A DNA stretch of 12,121 bases from Dokdonella_A sp036518555 (lineage in GTDB: Bacteria > Pseudomonadota > Gammaproteobacteria > Xanthomonadales > Rhodanobacteraceae). The stretch spans positions 1 through 12,121 of the forward strand of contig NZ_DATDMY010000079.1 of the NCBI RefSeq assembly GCF_036518555.1. Reading direction: 5' to 3'. This document shows, piece by piece, positions 5,272-12,121 of this stretch. The notes under the pieces were generated by a model, which had not been told where the DNA came from, did not search any database, and was given only the letters and a program-made list of their open reading frames with translations. The number at the start of each line of letters is the position of its first letter. Positions within the stretch are counted from its first letter, which is position 1. Both the position numbers and the translations under genes were made by a program.

Positions 5272-7731
5272 ATGACCGACAAGCCGAGCAAGCTCCCGAA
5301 GACCCCCCACGACCCGGTCGAGTTGCCGGTCCTGCCGCTGCGCGACGTGGTCGTGTTCCCGCACATGGTCATCCCGTTGTTCGTCGGGCGCGAGAAATCG
5401 GTGCGCGCGCTCGAAAGCGCGATGGCCGACGACAAGAAGATCCTGCTCGTCGCGCAACGCAGCCCGGACGTCGACGAGCCCGCAGCGGGCGACCTCTACA
5501 CGATCGGGACGATCGCGAGCGTCCTGCAACTGCTCAAGCTGCCCGATGGCACGATCAAGGTGCTCGTCGAGGGCACCGATCGCGCGGAAATCGCCGCATT
5601 CGGCGAGCGCGACGGCCTCATGGTCGCGCATGCGCGGGTGCTCGAAGCGAGCTATACGCGCGGCGAGCGCGAGATCGAGGTCATCGGTCGCCAGCTCACG
5701 AGCCTGTTCGAGCAGCTCGTGAAACTGTCGCGCAAGATCCCGCCCGAGCTCATGTCGACGCTGGCCGGGATCGAAGACCCGTCGCGCCTCGCCGACACGA
5801 TCGCCGCGCACATCGCGGTGCGCGTCGCCGAGAAGCAGCGCGTGCTCGAAACCGTCGACGTCGCCGATCGACAGGAATTGCTGGTCGGCCTCGTCGACGG
5901 CGAGATCGACGTGCAGCAGATCGAGAAGCGCATCCGCGGCCGTGTGAAGTCGCAGATGGAGAAGAGCCAGCGCGAGTACTACCTCAACGAGCAGATGAAG
6001 GCGATCCAGAAGGAGCTCGGCGACATCGAGGATGCGCCGAACGAACTGGAGGAACTCGCGCGCAAGATCGCCGCCGCGGGCATGCCCAAGCCGATCGAGG
6101 CGAAGGCACGGGCCGAGCTGAACAAGCTCAAGCAGATGTCGCCGATGTCGGCCGAGGCGACCGTCGTGCGCAATTACATCGATTGCCTGCTCGGCGTGCC
6201 GTGGAAGAAGAAGACCAAGGTGCGCCGCGACCTCAAGCGAGCCGAGGAAGTGCTGGATGCGGATCACTTCGGTCTCGAGAAGGTCAAGGAGCGCATCCTC
6301 GAGTACCTCGCCGTGCAGCAGCGCGTGCACAAGATGAAGGGCCCGATCCTCTGCCTCGTCGGTCCGCCCGGTGTCGGCAAGACTTCGCTCGGCCAGTCGA
6401 TCGCGAAGGCGACCAACCGCAAGTTCATCCGCATGTCGCTCGGCGGCGTGCGCGACGAAGCGGAGATCCGCGGTCATCGCCGCACGTACATCGGCTCGAT
6501 GCCCGGGCGGATCATCCAGAATCTCGCCAAGGCCGGGACGAAGAACCCGCTGTTCGTGCTCGACGAGATCGACAAGATGTCGATGGACTTCCGCGGCGAT
6601 CCGTCCGCGGCGTTGCTCGAGGTGCTCGATCCGGAACAGAACCACACGTTCAACGACCACTACCTCGAGGTCGACGTCGACCTGTCCGAAGTGATGTGGA
6701 TCGCGACCGCCAACTCGCTCAATATCCCGCCGGCGCTCGCGGACCGCATGGAGATCATCCGCATCCCGGGTTACACGGAGGAGGAGAAGCTCAACATCGC
6801 CCAACGCTACCTCGTGCCGAAGCAGCTCAAGGCGAATGGCCTCAAGGCGGCCGAGCTGTCCGTGTCGGAGGAAGCGCTGCGCGACGTCGTGCGCTACTAC
6901 ACGCGCGAGTCAGGCGTGCGCAGCCTCGACCGCGAAATTTCCAAGATCTGCCGCAAGGTGGTCAAGGAACTCAGCCTCGCTGCGGCGAAGGCGGCCAAGA
7001 AGGGCGGCGAGCGCAAGCGCGGCAAGGTCAGCGTGACGGCGAGGAACCTCGACGATTACCTCGGCGTGCGCAAGTTCACCTATGGTCGTGCCGAGCAACA
7101 GAATGAGGTCGGCCTCGTGACCGGGCTCGCCTGGACCGAGGTCGGCGGCGACCTGCTCAGCATCGAGGCGACGATCGTGCCCGGCAAGGGCAAGCTCATC
7201 CACACCGGCCAGCTCGGCGACGTGATGCAGGAGTCCATCCAGGCCGCGCTCAGTGTCGTGCGCGCGCGCGCCGGTCGGCTCGGCGTCGATCCGGAGTTCC
7301 ACCAGAAGCTCGACATCCACGTGCACGTGCCCGAGGGTGCGACGCCCAAGGACGGCCCGAGCGCCGGTATCGCGATGTGCACCGCGCTCGTGTCGGCGCT
7401 GACCAAGGTGCCCGTGCGTTCCGAGGTCGCGATGACCGGGGAGATCACGCTGCGCGGACGCGTGCTGCCGATCGGTGGTCTCAAGGAGAAGCTGCTCGCT
7501 GCGCATCGCGGCGGCATCACGACGGTGATCATTCCGGAAGAGAACCGCAAGGACCTCGTCGACATCCCGAAGAACGTGACCCAGTCGCTCGAGATCCATC
7601 CCGTGCGCTGGATCGACGAGGTGCTCGACATCGCGCTCGAACGTCCGCTCGCGCCGGCCTCGAAGGCCGAAGGCGAAGCGCCGATCGCGCGCGAGGAGCA
7701 CCCTGCCGAGACGGGCGTGCGCCCCCATTGA
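5272..7731 (+). CDS. lon: ATP-dependent Lon protease
   Basis: An 819-aa LonA-type AAA+ serine protease that degrades misfolded and regulatory proteins in the cytosol. The N-terminal substrate-binding domain begins with ELPVLPLRDVVVFPHMVIP (17-35), followed by a helical segment to about 350. Walker A is GPPGVGKT (364-371), Walker B ends in LDEID (430-434), pore loop YIGSMPG is 406-412 and sensor-1 Asn481. The C-terminal protease domain carries the Ser-Lys dyad: Ser697 in PKDGPSAG and Lys740 in GGLKEK, 43 residues apart as in E. coli Ser679/Lys722. The ATG at 5272 gives the usual N-terminus, but there is no clear Shine-Dalgarno sequence, only a T-rich leader, so translation may be weak or structure-dependent. 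The C-terminal tail (about 792-819) is a low-complexity Ala/Glu/Pro extension. Confidence 0.98.
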   Translation: MTDKPSKLPKTPHDPVELPVLPLRDVVVFPHMVIPLFVGREKSVRALESAMADDKKILLVAQRSPDVDEPAAGDLYTIGTIASVLQLLKLPDGTIKVLVEGTDRAEIAAFGERDGLMVAHARVLEASYTRGEREIEVIGRQLTSLFEQLVKLSRKIPPELMSTLAGIEDPSRLADTIAAHIAVRVAEKQRVLETVDVADRQELLVGLVDGEIDVQQIEKRIRGRVKSQMEKSQREYYLNEQMKAIQKELGDIEDAPNELEELARKIAAAGMPKPIEAKARAELNKLKQMSPMSAEATVVRNYIDCLLGVPWKKKTKVRRDLKRAEEVLDADHFGLEKVKERILEYLAVQQRVHKMKGPILCLVGPPGVGKTSLGQSIAKATNRKFIRMSLGGVRDEAEIRGHRRTYIGSMPGRIIQNLAKAGTKNPLFVLDEIDKMSMDFRGDPSAALLEVLDPEQNHTFNDHYLEVDVDLSEVMWIATANSLNIPPALADRMEIIRIPGYTEEEKLNIAQRYLVPKQLKANGLKAAELSVSEEALRDVVRYYTRESGVRSLDREISKICRKVVKELSLAAAKAAKKGGERKRGKVSVTARNLDDYLGVRKFTYGRAEQQNEVGLVTGLAWTEVGGDLLSIEATIVPGKGKLIHTGQLGDVMQESIQAALSVVRARAGRLGVDPEFHQKLDIHVHVPEGATPKDGPSAGIAMCTALVSALTKVPVRSEVAMTGEITLRGRVLPIGGLKEKLLAAHRGGITTVIIPEENRKDLVDIPKNVTQSLEIHPVRWIDEVLDIALERPLAPASKAEGEAPIAREEHPAETGVRPH

Positions 7732-7741
7732 GGTTTCGCGA

Positions 7742-7770
7742 TGAAGGCGGTGCACGCGGTGCCGCCTTCA
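7742..7770 (+). terminator. Hairpin after lon, probable terminator
   Basis: TGAAGGCGG (7742-7750) pairs perfectly with CCGCCTTCA (7762-7770) around an 11-nt loop, 10 nt after the lon stop. No T-run follows (CTCGTGCC), so termination may be inefficient or factor-assisted. Confidence 0.45.
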
Positions 7771-7829
7771 CTCGTGCCATGGCGAGGCGCAGCTGCCTGG
7801 CATGAATGTCGTTGCATCGCGCGCAAGCA

Positions 7830-7852
7830 CGCGAATTTCCTGCAAATCCGCG
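7830..7852. promoter_or_regulatory. Imperfect inverted repeat upstream of the hupB promoter
   Basis: CGCGaATTT (7830-7838) mirrors AAATcCGCG (7844-7852) around CCTGC, with eight of nine positions paired. It ends 12 bp before the -35 element at 7865. Its AT-rich core stands out in this GC-rich DNA. Position and symmetry suit an activator or repressor site; no regulator can be named. Confidence 0.35.
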
Positions 7853-7864
7853 CTCCATATCGTG

Positions 7865-7893
7865 TTGCGTGGCCTTGGGGGCACTGGTATAAA
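7865..7893 (+). promoter_or_regulatory. Extended -10 promoter of hupB
   Basis: TATAAA (7888-7893) is preceded by TGG, making an extended -10 element. TTGCGT (7865-7870) lies 17 bp upstream as a weak -35. Transcription should start near 7900, which gives a leader of about 140 nt before the hupB ATG. This is one of the strongest promoter matches in the window and explains independent expression of hupB from lon. Confidence 0.7.
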
Positions 7894-7959
7894 GAGCGCG
7901 CCGCGATCCAGGTGACGCAGCCGTCCGGGCGATTGCGGGGTACCGAGACGCGCTGACCC

Positions 7960-8023
7960 GAGGTGTTCCACCTCCGCCCATGCGCGTTTCGACTCGATCA
8001 TTTTCTGCGGGGCGCGTGCCCCG
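7960..8023 (+). promoter_or_regulatory. Structured hupB leader with two hairpins
   Basis: GAGGTG (7960-7965) and CACCTC (7969-7974) form a perfect 6-bp stem around TTC. CGGGGC (8008-8013) and GCCCCG (8018-8023) form another around GCGT, ending 3 nt before the Shine-Dalgarno GGGAG (8027-8031). The first stem also exposes or hides a Shine-Dalgarno-like GAGGTG and its complement, so alternative pairing with the true ribosome binding site is conceivable. The function is inferred. Confidence 0.4.
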
Positions 8024-8037
8024 TGCGGGAGTCCTAC

Positions 8038-8310
8038 ATGAATAAAGCCGAATTTGTCGCCGCGATCGCGGATGCCTCCGAACTGACCAAGGCCGACGCC
8101 GAGCGCGCCATCGAGGCGATGTTCAAGGTGGTGAAGAAGACGCTCAAGGCCGGGGAGTCGATTTCGCTCGTCGGTTTCGGCACCTTCGTGGTACGCAAGC
8201 GCGCCGCGCGCACGGGTCGCAATCCGCGCACGAACGAGACGATCAAGATCAAGGCTTCCAAGGTTCCCGCGTTCAAGGCCGGCAAGGCCCTCAAGGACGC
8301 GCTGAACTGA
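8038..8310 (+). CDS. hupB: DNA-binding protein HU-beta
   Basis: A 90-aa histone-like protein that bends and compacts DNA as a dimer; the length is exactly that of HU. The family signature GFGTF (46-50) leads into the DNA-binding arm (about 53-76) with RNPRT (61-65), in which Pro63 is the intercalating proline. The C-terminus KAGKALKDALN is typical. The ATG at 8038 is preceded by GGGAG (8027-8031) at normal spacing. The place between lon and ppiD matches hupB in E. coli, which favours HU-beta over HU-alpha or IHF. tRNA-Val begins 49 nt after the stop with no terminator between, so the two may share a transcript. Confidence 0.97.
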   Translation: MNKAEFVAAIADASELTKADAERAIEAMFKVVKKTLKAGESISLVGFGTFVVRKRAARTGRNPRTNETIKIKASKVPAFKAGKALKDALN

Positions 8311-8359
8311 CGCAGGACCACGCGGCCGCGGCGCGTCGCCGCGTCCACGACGACGACAC

Positions 8360-8434
8360 GGGTGCTTAGCTCAGCGGTAGAGCGTCGCCCTTACAAGGCG
8401 AGGGTCGGGGGTTCGAAACCCTCAGCACCCACCA
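8360..8434 (+). tRNA. tRNA-Val(UAC)
   Basis: A 75-nt cloverleaf with encoded CCA (8432-8434). The acceptor GGGTGCT pairs with AGCACCC and the discriminator is A. The anticodon stem TCGCC/GGCGA closes CTTACAA, giving anticodon TAC. No promoter of its own is obvious in the 49 nt after hupB; processing from the hupB transcript is likely. The next 100 nt to the terminator at 8535 contain no second tRNA. Confidence 0.97.
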
Positions 8435-8534
8435 GTAAGCCGAGCGGGCCCTGCGGCCGCCACGCTTCCGCGCGATGGGGATGCGCGAGCGGGTTCCACG
8501 GCTGGCGGCCGCCTGCCGCGATCCCGCCATCCAG

Positions 8535-8564
8535 CGACGGCGCCCTCGGGCGCCGTCGTCTTGT
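8535..8564 (+). terminator. Intrinsic terminator after hupB/tRNA-Val
   Basis: CGACGGCGCC (8535-8544) and GGCGCCGTCG (8549-8558) form a perfect 10-bp stem on the loop CTCG, followed by TCTTGT. It lies 100 nt after tRNA-Val and isolates the hupB-tRNA unit from ppiD. Confidence 0.7.
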
Positions 8565-8597
8565 CGGGAATGGTCCCGCGCGGCGTCCGTGACCGCG

Positions 8598-8603
8598 TAA
8601 AAT
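8598..8603 (+). promoter_or_regulatory. Candidate -10 element of ppiD
   Basis: TAAAAT matches five of six -10 positions and lies in an otherwise GC-rich gap, 58 nt before the ppiD ATG. No convincing -35 exists at 16-18 bp (the region is CCCGCG), so an activator or alternative sigma factor may be needed, or the call may be wrong. Confidence 0.4.
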
Positions 8604-8660
8604 CGCTCCTCCGGTCCGGCCGACACCCCGTACCGTCTCCATCAGACAGGTTCCCAATCC

Positions 8661-10595
8661 ATGCTGCAGATTCTGCGCGGAAAGAAATCCAGCTTGTTCG
8701 TGAAGATCGTCCTCGGGGTGATCGTCATCGGCTTCTCGTTCTTCGGCATCGAGTCGTATTTCGTCGCGAACACGAATTCCGATGTCGCGAAGGTCGGTGG
8801 CAGTTCCATCAGCGAGCAGGAGTTCACCCAGCGCTACAACCGCGCGGTTCAATTCGAAATGCAGCGCATGAAGCAGCAGTTCGGCGCCAACGTGAATGCG
8901 TCGATGTTCCAGACGCCTGCGTACAAGCATCGCGTGCTCGACGACCTCGTCAACGAGAAGGTGCTGCTCGAGGCGAACGACCAGCTCGGCCTCGTCGTTC
9001 CGGTCGAGCGCCTGCGCAACGAGATCCGGAAGGTCGCTGCGTTCCAGAACGAGGGGTCTTTCGACGCGGAGCAGTACAAGCAGGTGCTTGCCGCGAACGG
9101 CATGAGCCCGCAGTCGTTCGAAGACGAGATGCGCAAGGAGATCGGCCGCAGCTTGCTGCCGACGCAGATCGCGGCGACCGCGATCGCGACCGACAGCGAC
9201 GTCGACGCGTACCTGCGCCTGCGCGACCAGACGCGCGATTTCCGTTACGCGAAACTCGACAAGCCCGCAGCGGCCGAAGGCGAGATCAAGGACGATGAGA
9301 TCGAGGCCTGGTACAAGCAACACCAGGCCGAGTTCATGGTGCCGGAGCGGGTCGCGGTGGAGTACCTCGAACTCGACGCATCCAAGCTCGAGATCGACGA
9401 GAAGCCGGACGACAGCGTGCTGAAGGAACGCTACGAGAAGGCGAAGTCGCGCTACGTCACGGCGGAACAGCGCCTTGCCTCGCACATCCTCGTCAAGGTG
9501 GGCGGCAAGGGCGCGCCGGAAGACCAGAAGGCGGCGCTCGCGAAGGCCGAAGCGATCGAGCAGCAGCTCAAGGACGGCAAGGATTTCGCGACGCTCGCGA
9601 AGCAGGAGTCGGCCGATCTCGGCTCGAAGAACCAGGGCGGCGATCTCGGTTGGCTCGATCGCGGCGCGACCGAAGAGGCGTTCGAGAATGCGCTGTTCTC
9701 GCTCGCCAAAGGGCAGGTTTCCGCGCCGGTGTTGACGGCCGAGGGCTATCACATCATCGAATTGCGCGACGTGCGCCCGGGCAAGACGCGCAGCTTCGAG
9801 GAGGTCAAGCCGGAGCTGCTGAAGGAATACGCCGACGGCGAGCGCGAGCGCGTCTACTCCGACAAGGCGGGGCGGCTCACCGAGCTCACCTACCAGAATC
9901 CGTCCACGCTCGAGACCGCCGCGACCGAACTCGGCCTCACGGTGCAGAAGACCGACCTGTTCGCGCGCACGGGCGGCCAGGGCATCGCCGCCAATCCGGC
10001 CTTCGCGAAGGCCGCCTTCAGCGACGGCGTGCTCGTGCAGAACAACAACTCGGACCCGGTCGACCTCGGTCCCAACCACATCGCGGTCCTGCGCATCGCC
10101 GAGCACAAGCCGGCGACGCCGAAGCCGCTCGCCGAGGTGCGCGACGCCGTGCGCGCGCGCATCGTCGCCGAACGCACGAGCAAGCAGGCGAAGGAGCATG
10201 CCGACGCGCTGTTCGCGCAGCTCGGCAAGGACAAGACGTTCGATGCGTTGGCGGCTTCGGACCACCTCAAGCTCGAAGAGCAGAAGGGCATCGGCCGCGA
10301 TGCCGCGACGCTCGACAGTCGCTTGGTGTCCGCGGTGTTCTCGATGCCGAAACCCGCGCAGGACAAGCCGAGTTACCGCCTCGTCGATCTCGGTGGCGAC
10401 AGCTACGCGCTCGTGCAGCTGACGGCCGTGACCGACGGCGACCCGTCCAAGCTCGACGCGAAGACGCGCGAAGCCGCGCGCAATACCTTGCAGCAGCAGG
10501 TGTCGGCTTCGGTCACGCGCGAATTCGTCGACGCCGTGCGCAAGGCGACCAAGATATCGATTTCGGAAGGCAAGTTGCAGGACCAGAATCCGTAA
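8661..10595 (+). CDS. ppiD: Peptidylprolyl isomerase PpiD, membrane-anchored periplasmic chaperone
   Basis: A 644-aa protein (E. coli 623) held in the inner membrane by one N-terminal helix (about 12-30) and facing the periplasm, where PpiD assists proteins leaving the Sec translocon. A SurA-like chaperone region covers about 35-230. The parvulin domain spans about 268-372, with ASHILV (273-278), GGDLGW (327-332), Phe341 and GYHII (362-366). The core motifs of an active parvulin are present, whereas the E. coli PpiD domain is reported as inactive. A second chaperone-like region fills the C-terminal half. The ATG at 8661 puts the membrane helix right at the N-terminus; GACAGG (8645-8650) is a weak, distant ribosome binding site. 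It follows hupB as in E. coli and is bounded by intrinsic terminators. Confidence 0.95.
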   Translation: MLQILRGKKSSLFVKIVLGVIVIGFSFFGIESYFVANTNSDVAKVGGSSISEQEFTQRYNRAVQFEMQRMKQQFGANVNASMFQTPAYKHRVLDDLVNEKVLLEANDQLGLVVPVERLRNEIRKVAAFQNEGSFDAEQYKQVLAANGMSPQSFEDEMRKEIGRSLLPTQIAATAIATDSDVDAYLRLRDQTRDFRYAKLDKPAAAEGEIKDDEIEAWYKQHQAEFMVPERVAVEYLELDASKLEIDEKPDDSVLKERYEKAKSRYVTAEQRLASHILVKVGGKGAPEDQKAALAKAEAIEQQLKDGKDFATLAKQESADLGSKNQGGDLGWLDRGATEEAFENALFSLAKGQVSAPVLTAEGYHIIELRDVRPGKTRSFEEVKPELLKEYADGERERVYSDKAGRLTELTYQNPSTLETAATELGLTVQKTDLFARTGGQGIAANPAFAKAAFSDGVLVQNNNSDPVDLGPNHIAVLRIAEHKPATPKPLAEVRDAVRARIVAERTSKQAKEHADALFAQLGKDKTFDALAASDHLKLEEQKGIGRDAATLDSRLVSAVFSMPKPAQDKPSYRLVDLGGDSYALVQLTAVTDGDPSKLDAKTREAARNTLQQQVSASVTREFVDAVRKATKISISEGKLQDQNP

Positions 10596-10618
10596 CGCCG
10601 TCCGTTCGCGATGGAGAG

Positions 10619-10649
10619 AAGGCCGCGCTCGTGCGCGGCCTTTTCGTTT
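10619..10649 (+). terminator. Intrinsic terminator after ppiD
   Basis: AAGGCCGCGC (10619-10628) and GCGCGGCCTT (10633-10642) form a perfect 10-bp stem on TCGT, and TTTTCGTTT runs on from 10641. It starts 24 nt after the ppiD stop. On the other strand the tail is TTCTCTCC, so weak bidirectional use for the convergent gene is possible. Confidence 0.88.
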
Positions 10650-10962
10650 CGAGCGAGCGCTCGCGGGATGAGGGAGCGGCGGTCGCGCCGGAAAGCGATG
10701 GCTCGCGGTCCGCGGCCGCGACGCGGCGGACCTGGCCGAGCCGTTGCGCCGAGGGCAGCGCCGCACGCGCGCGACGGGTGCATCCCCGACGGTTGCCCCT
10801 CGCGCGCCCCGCGCTTCGACAGCCGCCGCGGAACAGGCGTCGCCGCGCCGGATTGCCTACCGGCCGTGGCGCGATCGGGGTTCCGACGGACCCACCGGCG
10901 CGGTCGCGCGTGAGCGCTCGAGTGTCCGCCGGATCGCCACCCGATGATGGCGTGCGCGCACT
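10650..10962. other. Convergent intergenic region, no gene seen
   Basis: No believable coding region or RNA gene is visible between the ppiD terminator and the stop codon of the convergent carboxypeptidase. Short open frames here are Arg-rich shadows without ribosome binding sites. GAGCGCTC occurs near both ends (10655-10662, within the 12-bp palindrome GCGAGCGCTCGC at 10653-10664, and again at 10912-10919). I found no clear terminator for the minus-strand gene. Confidence 0.5.
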
Positions 10963-12121
10963 TCAGGGCTCGAAGCCATCGCGGAAGATCAGGTCGATCT
11001 GGTTCGGGCCGCAGGTCACTACGACGTCCGTGACGGCAGCATCCACGGTGCCGTCGCCATGGGTGATCGCGCAGGTCTGGATCGTCGGTTGCGTCGCGAC
11101 CGTGACTGCATAGTTCGAGCCGTACGGCAACGTGTCCGGGAACGCGAAGTCCGTCGCGCCCGCCGGCACGTCGAGTGGCGCGCCGCCGTTGAGCGACAGC
11201 ACGAGTCCGTCCACGGCGAGTCCTGCGACCGTGCCGCCGATCGTGAACTGCTCCGGCTCGAACGTCGCGGTCAGCGTGCAGTCCGACAGCAGCGGGCCCG
11301 CCGTGTAGGTCGGCGCAGCGAACGTGCCGGGGCAGCCCGTGACGCTCGCCACGTGCTGGCCGACGCCGGGCGTGACCGTGAACGTGAGCGTGGTGCCCGA
11401 CGTCACCGACTGCGGCGTCGACGGATCGATCGTGCCATCGCCGATGACCTCGGGCGTGGCGGTCACGGTGGTCGGAACGACTGGAACGTCCACGAACACC
11501 GCATTCGGCGTACCCGGTGTTCCGCTGCCGCCGCCCGCGGTGTTCACGCCTTGCACGTAAATGATGTGACGACCCGAGGCGAGGCCCGCGAGGGCCACGT
11601 TGCCGCGTACCGCTTCGGTCTTGGCGTTGAACGCGCCGTCGACGGGCGAGAGCGCGATCGGTACGGCGCCGGGTTCCCACGGCAATCGATCGACGTACGC
11701 ATTGGCTGCGCCGATGGTGTAGGTCGTCTGGGTGCCGTTGGATTGGTTGTAGCGCACGTCGTCGATGGTGGCCGCCACCGTCGTGTAGAGTCCACCGGCT
11801 CCGGTCGCCGGCGTGGTCGCGGTTATGCCGTACGCGTCGGGACCGGTCGGCAGGCGATACGGCGCGGCGGCCGCGCGCGCGGCGTATCTCAGCGCCGCGA
11901 AATTGTCCGGGTAGGTGCTGGACGTGAATGTGCTGCACGACTCGAAGAAGTCGACGCCGAGTTCGATCGTGTACGCCGGTACGCCGAGCGCGCCGTAGAA
12001 GTTGTCGTCGGTGGTGCCGTCGGTCGGGTAGAGCGAATCGGACTGTTCCGGCGTGTAGTCGTTGAACCAGGCCAGGCGCCGCCCGAACGTCTGCAGTGGC
12101 GTCCGGTTCGGCGCCGCGTTC
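10963..12121 (-). CDS. Secreted M14-family zinc carboxypeptidase, C-terminal part
   Basis: The frame is open from the window edge to the TGA at 10963-10965: 385 residues, with the N-terminus outside the window. Residues 1-88 look like the end of an M14 catalytic domain: WFNDYTPEQS, then LYPTDGTTDDNFYGALG, and AYTIELG, whose Glu53 fits the general-base glutamate of the family. The two zinc-binding motifs and any signal peptide would lie outside. Next come a beta-sandwich region (about 119-195), an InlB-repeat-like domain with a Cys pair (about 220-287), and another Ig/beta domain (about 292-370) with a Cys pair. The chain ends in DLIFRDGFEP, which I take as a probable C-terminal surface or sorting motif. 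Paired cysteines and Thr/Gly/Pro-rich linkers support an extracytoplasmic location. It faces ppiD and is probably an accessory gene. Confidence 0.8.
   Translation of the reverse strand, partial: NAAPNRTPLQTFGRRLAWFNDYTPEQSDSLYPTDGTTDDNFYGALGVPAYTIELGVDFFESCSTFTSSTYPDNFAALRYAARAAAAPYRLPTGPDAYGITATTPATGAGGLYTTVAATIDDVRYNQSNGTQTTYTIGAANAYVDRLPWEPGAVPIALSPVDGAFNAKTEAVRGNVALAGLASGRHIIYVQGVNTAGGGSGTPGTPNAVFVDVPVVPTTVTATPEVIGDGTIDPSTPQSVTSGTTLTFTVTPGVGQHVASVTGCPGTFAAPTYTAGPLLSDCTLTATFEPEQFTIGGTVAGLAVDGLVLSLNGGAPLDVPAGATDFAFPDTLPYGSNYAVTVATQPTIQTCAITHGDGTVDAAVTDVVVTCGPNQIDLIFRDGFEP

Noticed and set aside
7741..7956. Possible 71-codon gene between lon and hupB
   Set aside because: It starts inside the hairpin after lon, covers the hupB promoter, and has no ribosome binding site or family resemblance.
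8391..10766. Very long open frame (791 codons) on the minus strand opposite ppiD
   Set aside because: It is the antisense shadow of ppiD in GC-rich DNA: Arg/Leu/Ala/His-rich, no known domain, and it also runs over tRNA-Val bases and two terminators.
10403..11938. Minus-strand open frame of 511 codons overlapping the carboxypeptidase and ppiD
   Set aside because: It is a different frame from the one with the AYTIELG motif, is Arg/His-rich, and crosses the strong ppiD terminator.
1..12121. CRISPR array, insertion sequence, phage or toxin-antitoxin genes
   Set aside because: No regularly spaced direct repeats, transposase-like motifs or recognisable small toxin/antitoxin pairs were seen on either strand.

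Overview
The window is GC-rich chromosomal DNA that reads as a gammaproteobacterium of the order Xanthomonadales (Lysobacterales), perhaps the Rhodanobacteraceae/Dokdonella side. Three things point there: the tRNA cluster followed by tig-clpP-clpX-lon-hupB-ppiD, the gamma-type HU, Lon and PpiD proteins, and the last gene, a secreted carboxypeptidase whose domain style and terminal 'IFRDGFE' motif I associate with that order from memory. The order is fairly secure; the genus is a guess.

Layout. 1-583: no convincing gene; structured, GC-rich DNA with a perfect 13-bp hairpin, possibly an interspersed intergenic repeat. 584-1579: six tRNA genes on the + strand: Arg(ACG), Pro(UGG), Arg(UCU), His(GUG), Lys(CUU) and Leu(UAG). 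A good sigma-70 promoter precedes the first. A canonical intrinsic terminator follows the first, and a second promoter with the same -35 hexamer precedes tRNA-Pro, so the cluster looks like two transcription units. 1812-7731: trigger factor (tig), ClpP, ClpX and Lon. 8038-8310: HU-beta (hupB) behind a strong extended -10 promoter and a structured leader of about 140 nt. 8360-8434: tRNA-Val(UAC). 8661-10595: ppiD, bounded by good terminators on both sides. 10650-10962: apparently empty. 10963-12121, minus strand: the C-terminal part of a secreted M14 zinc carboxypeptidase, cut by the window edge and convergent with ppiD.

Function. The core is a protein-quality-control locus. Trigger factor meets nascent chains at the ribosome. 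ClpXP and Lon are the two main cytosolic AAA+ proteases. PpiD is an inner-membrane-anchored periplasmic chaperone of the parvulin family. HU is a nucleoid protein and a known Lon substrate in E. coli. The order is conserved in gammaproteobacteria, so the layout is not new.

Points worth a second look are in the details. The trigger-factor PPIase pocket has lost four expected residues. ClpP has a cluster of unusual substitutions beside an intact catalytic triad. Hairpins overlap or adjoin the starts of clpX, lon and hupB. The tRNA cluster is split. The carboxypeptidase has a probable C-terminal surface or sorting motif. I found no CRISPR array, insertion sequence, phage gene or clearly new multi-gene system.
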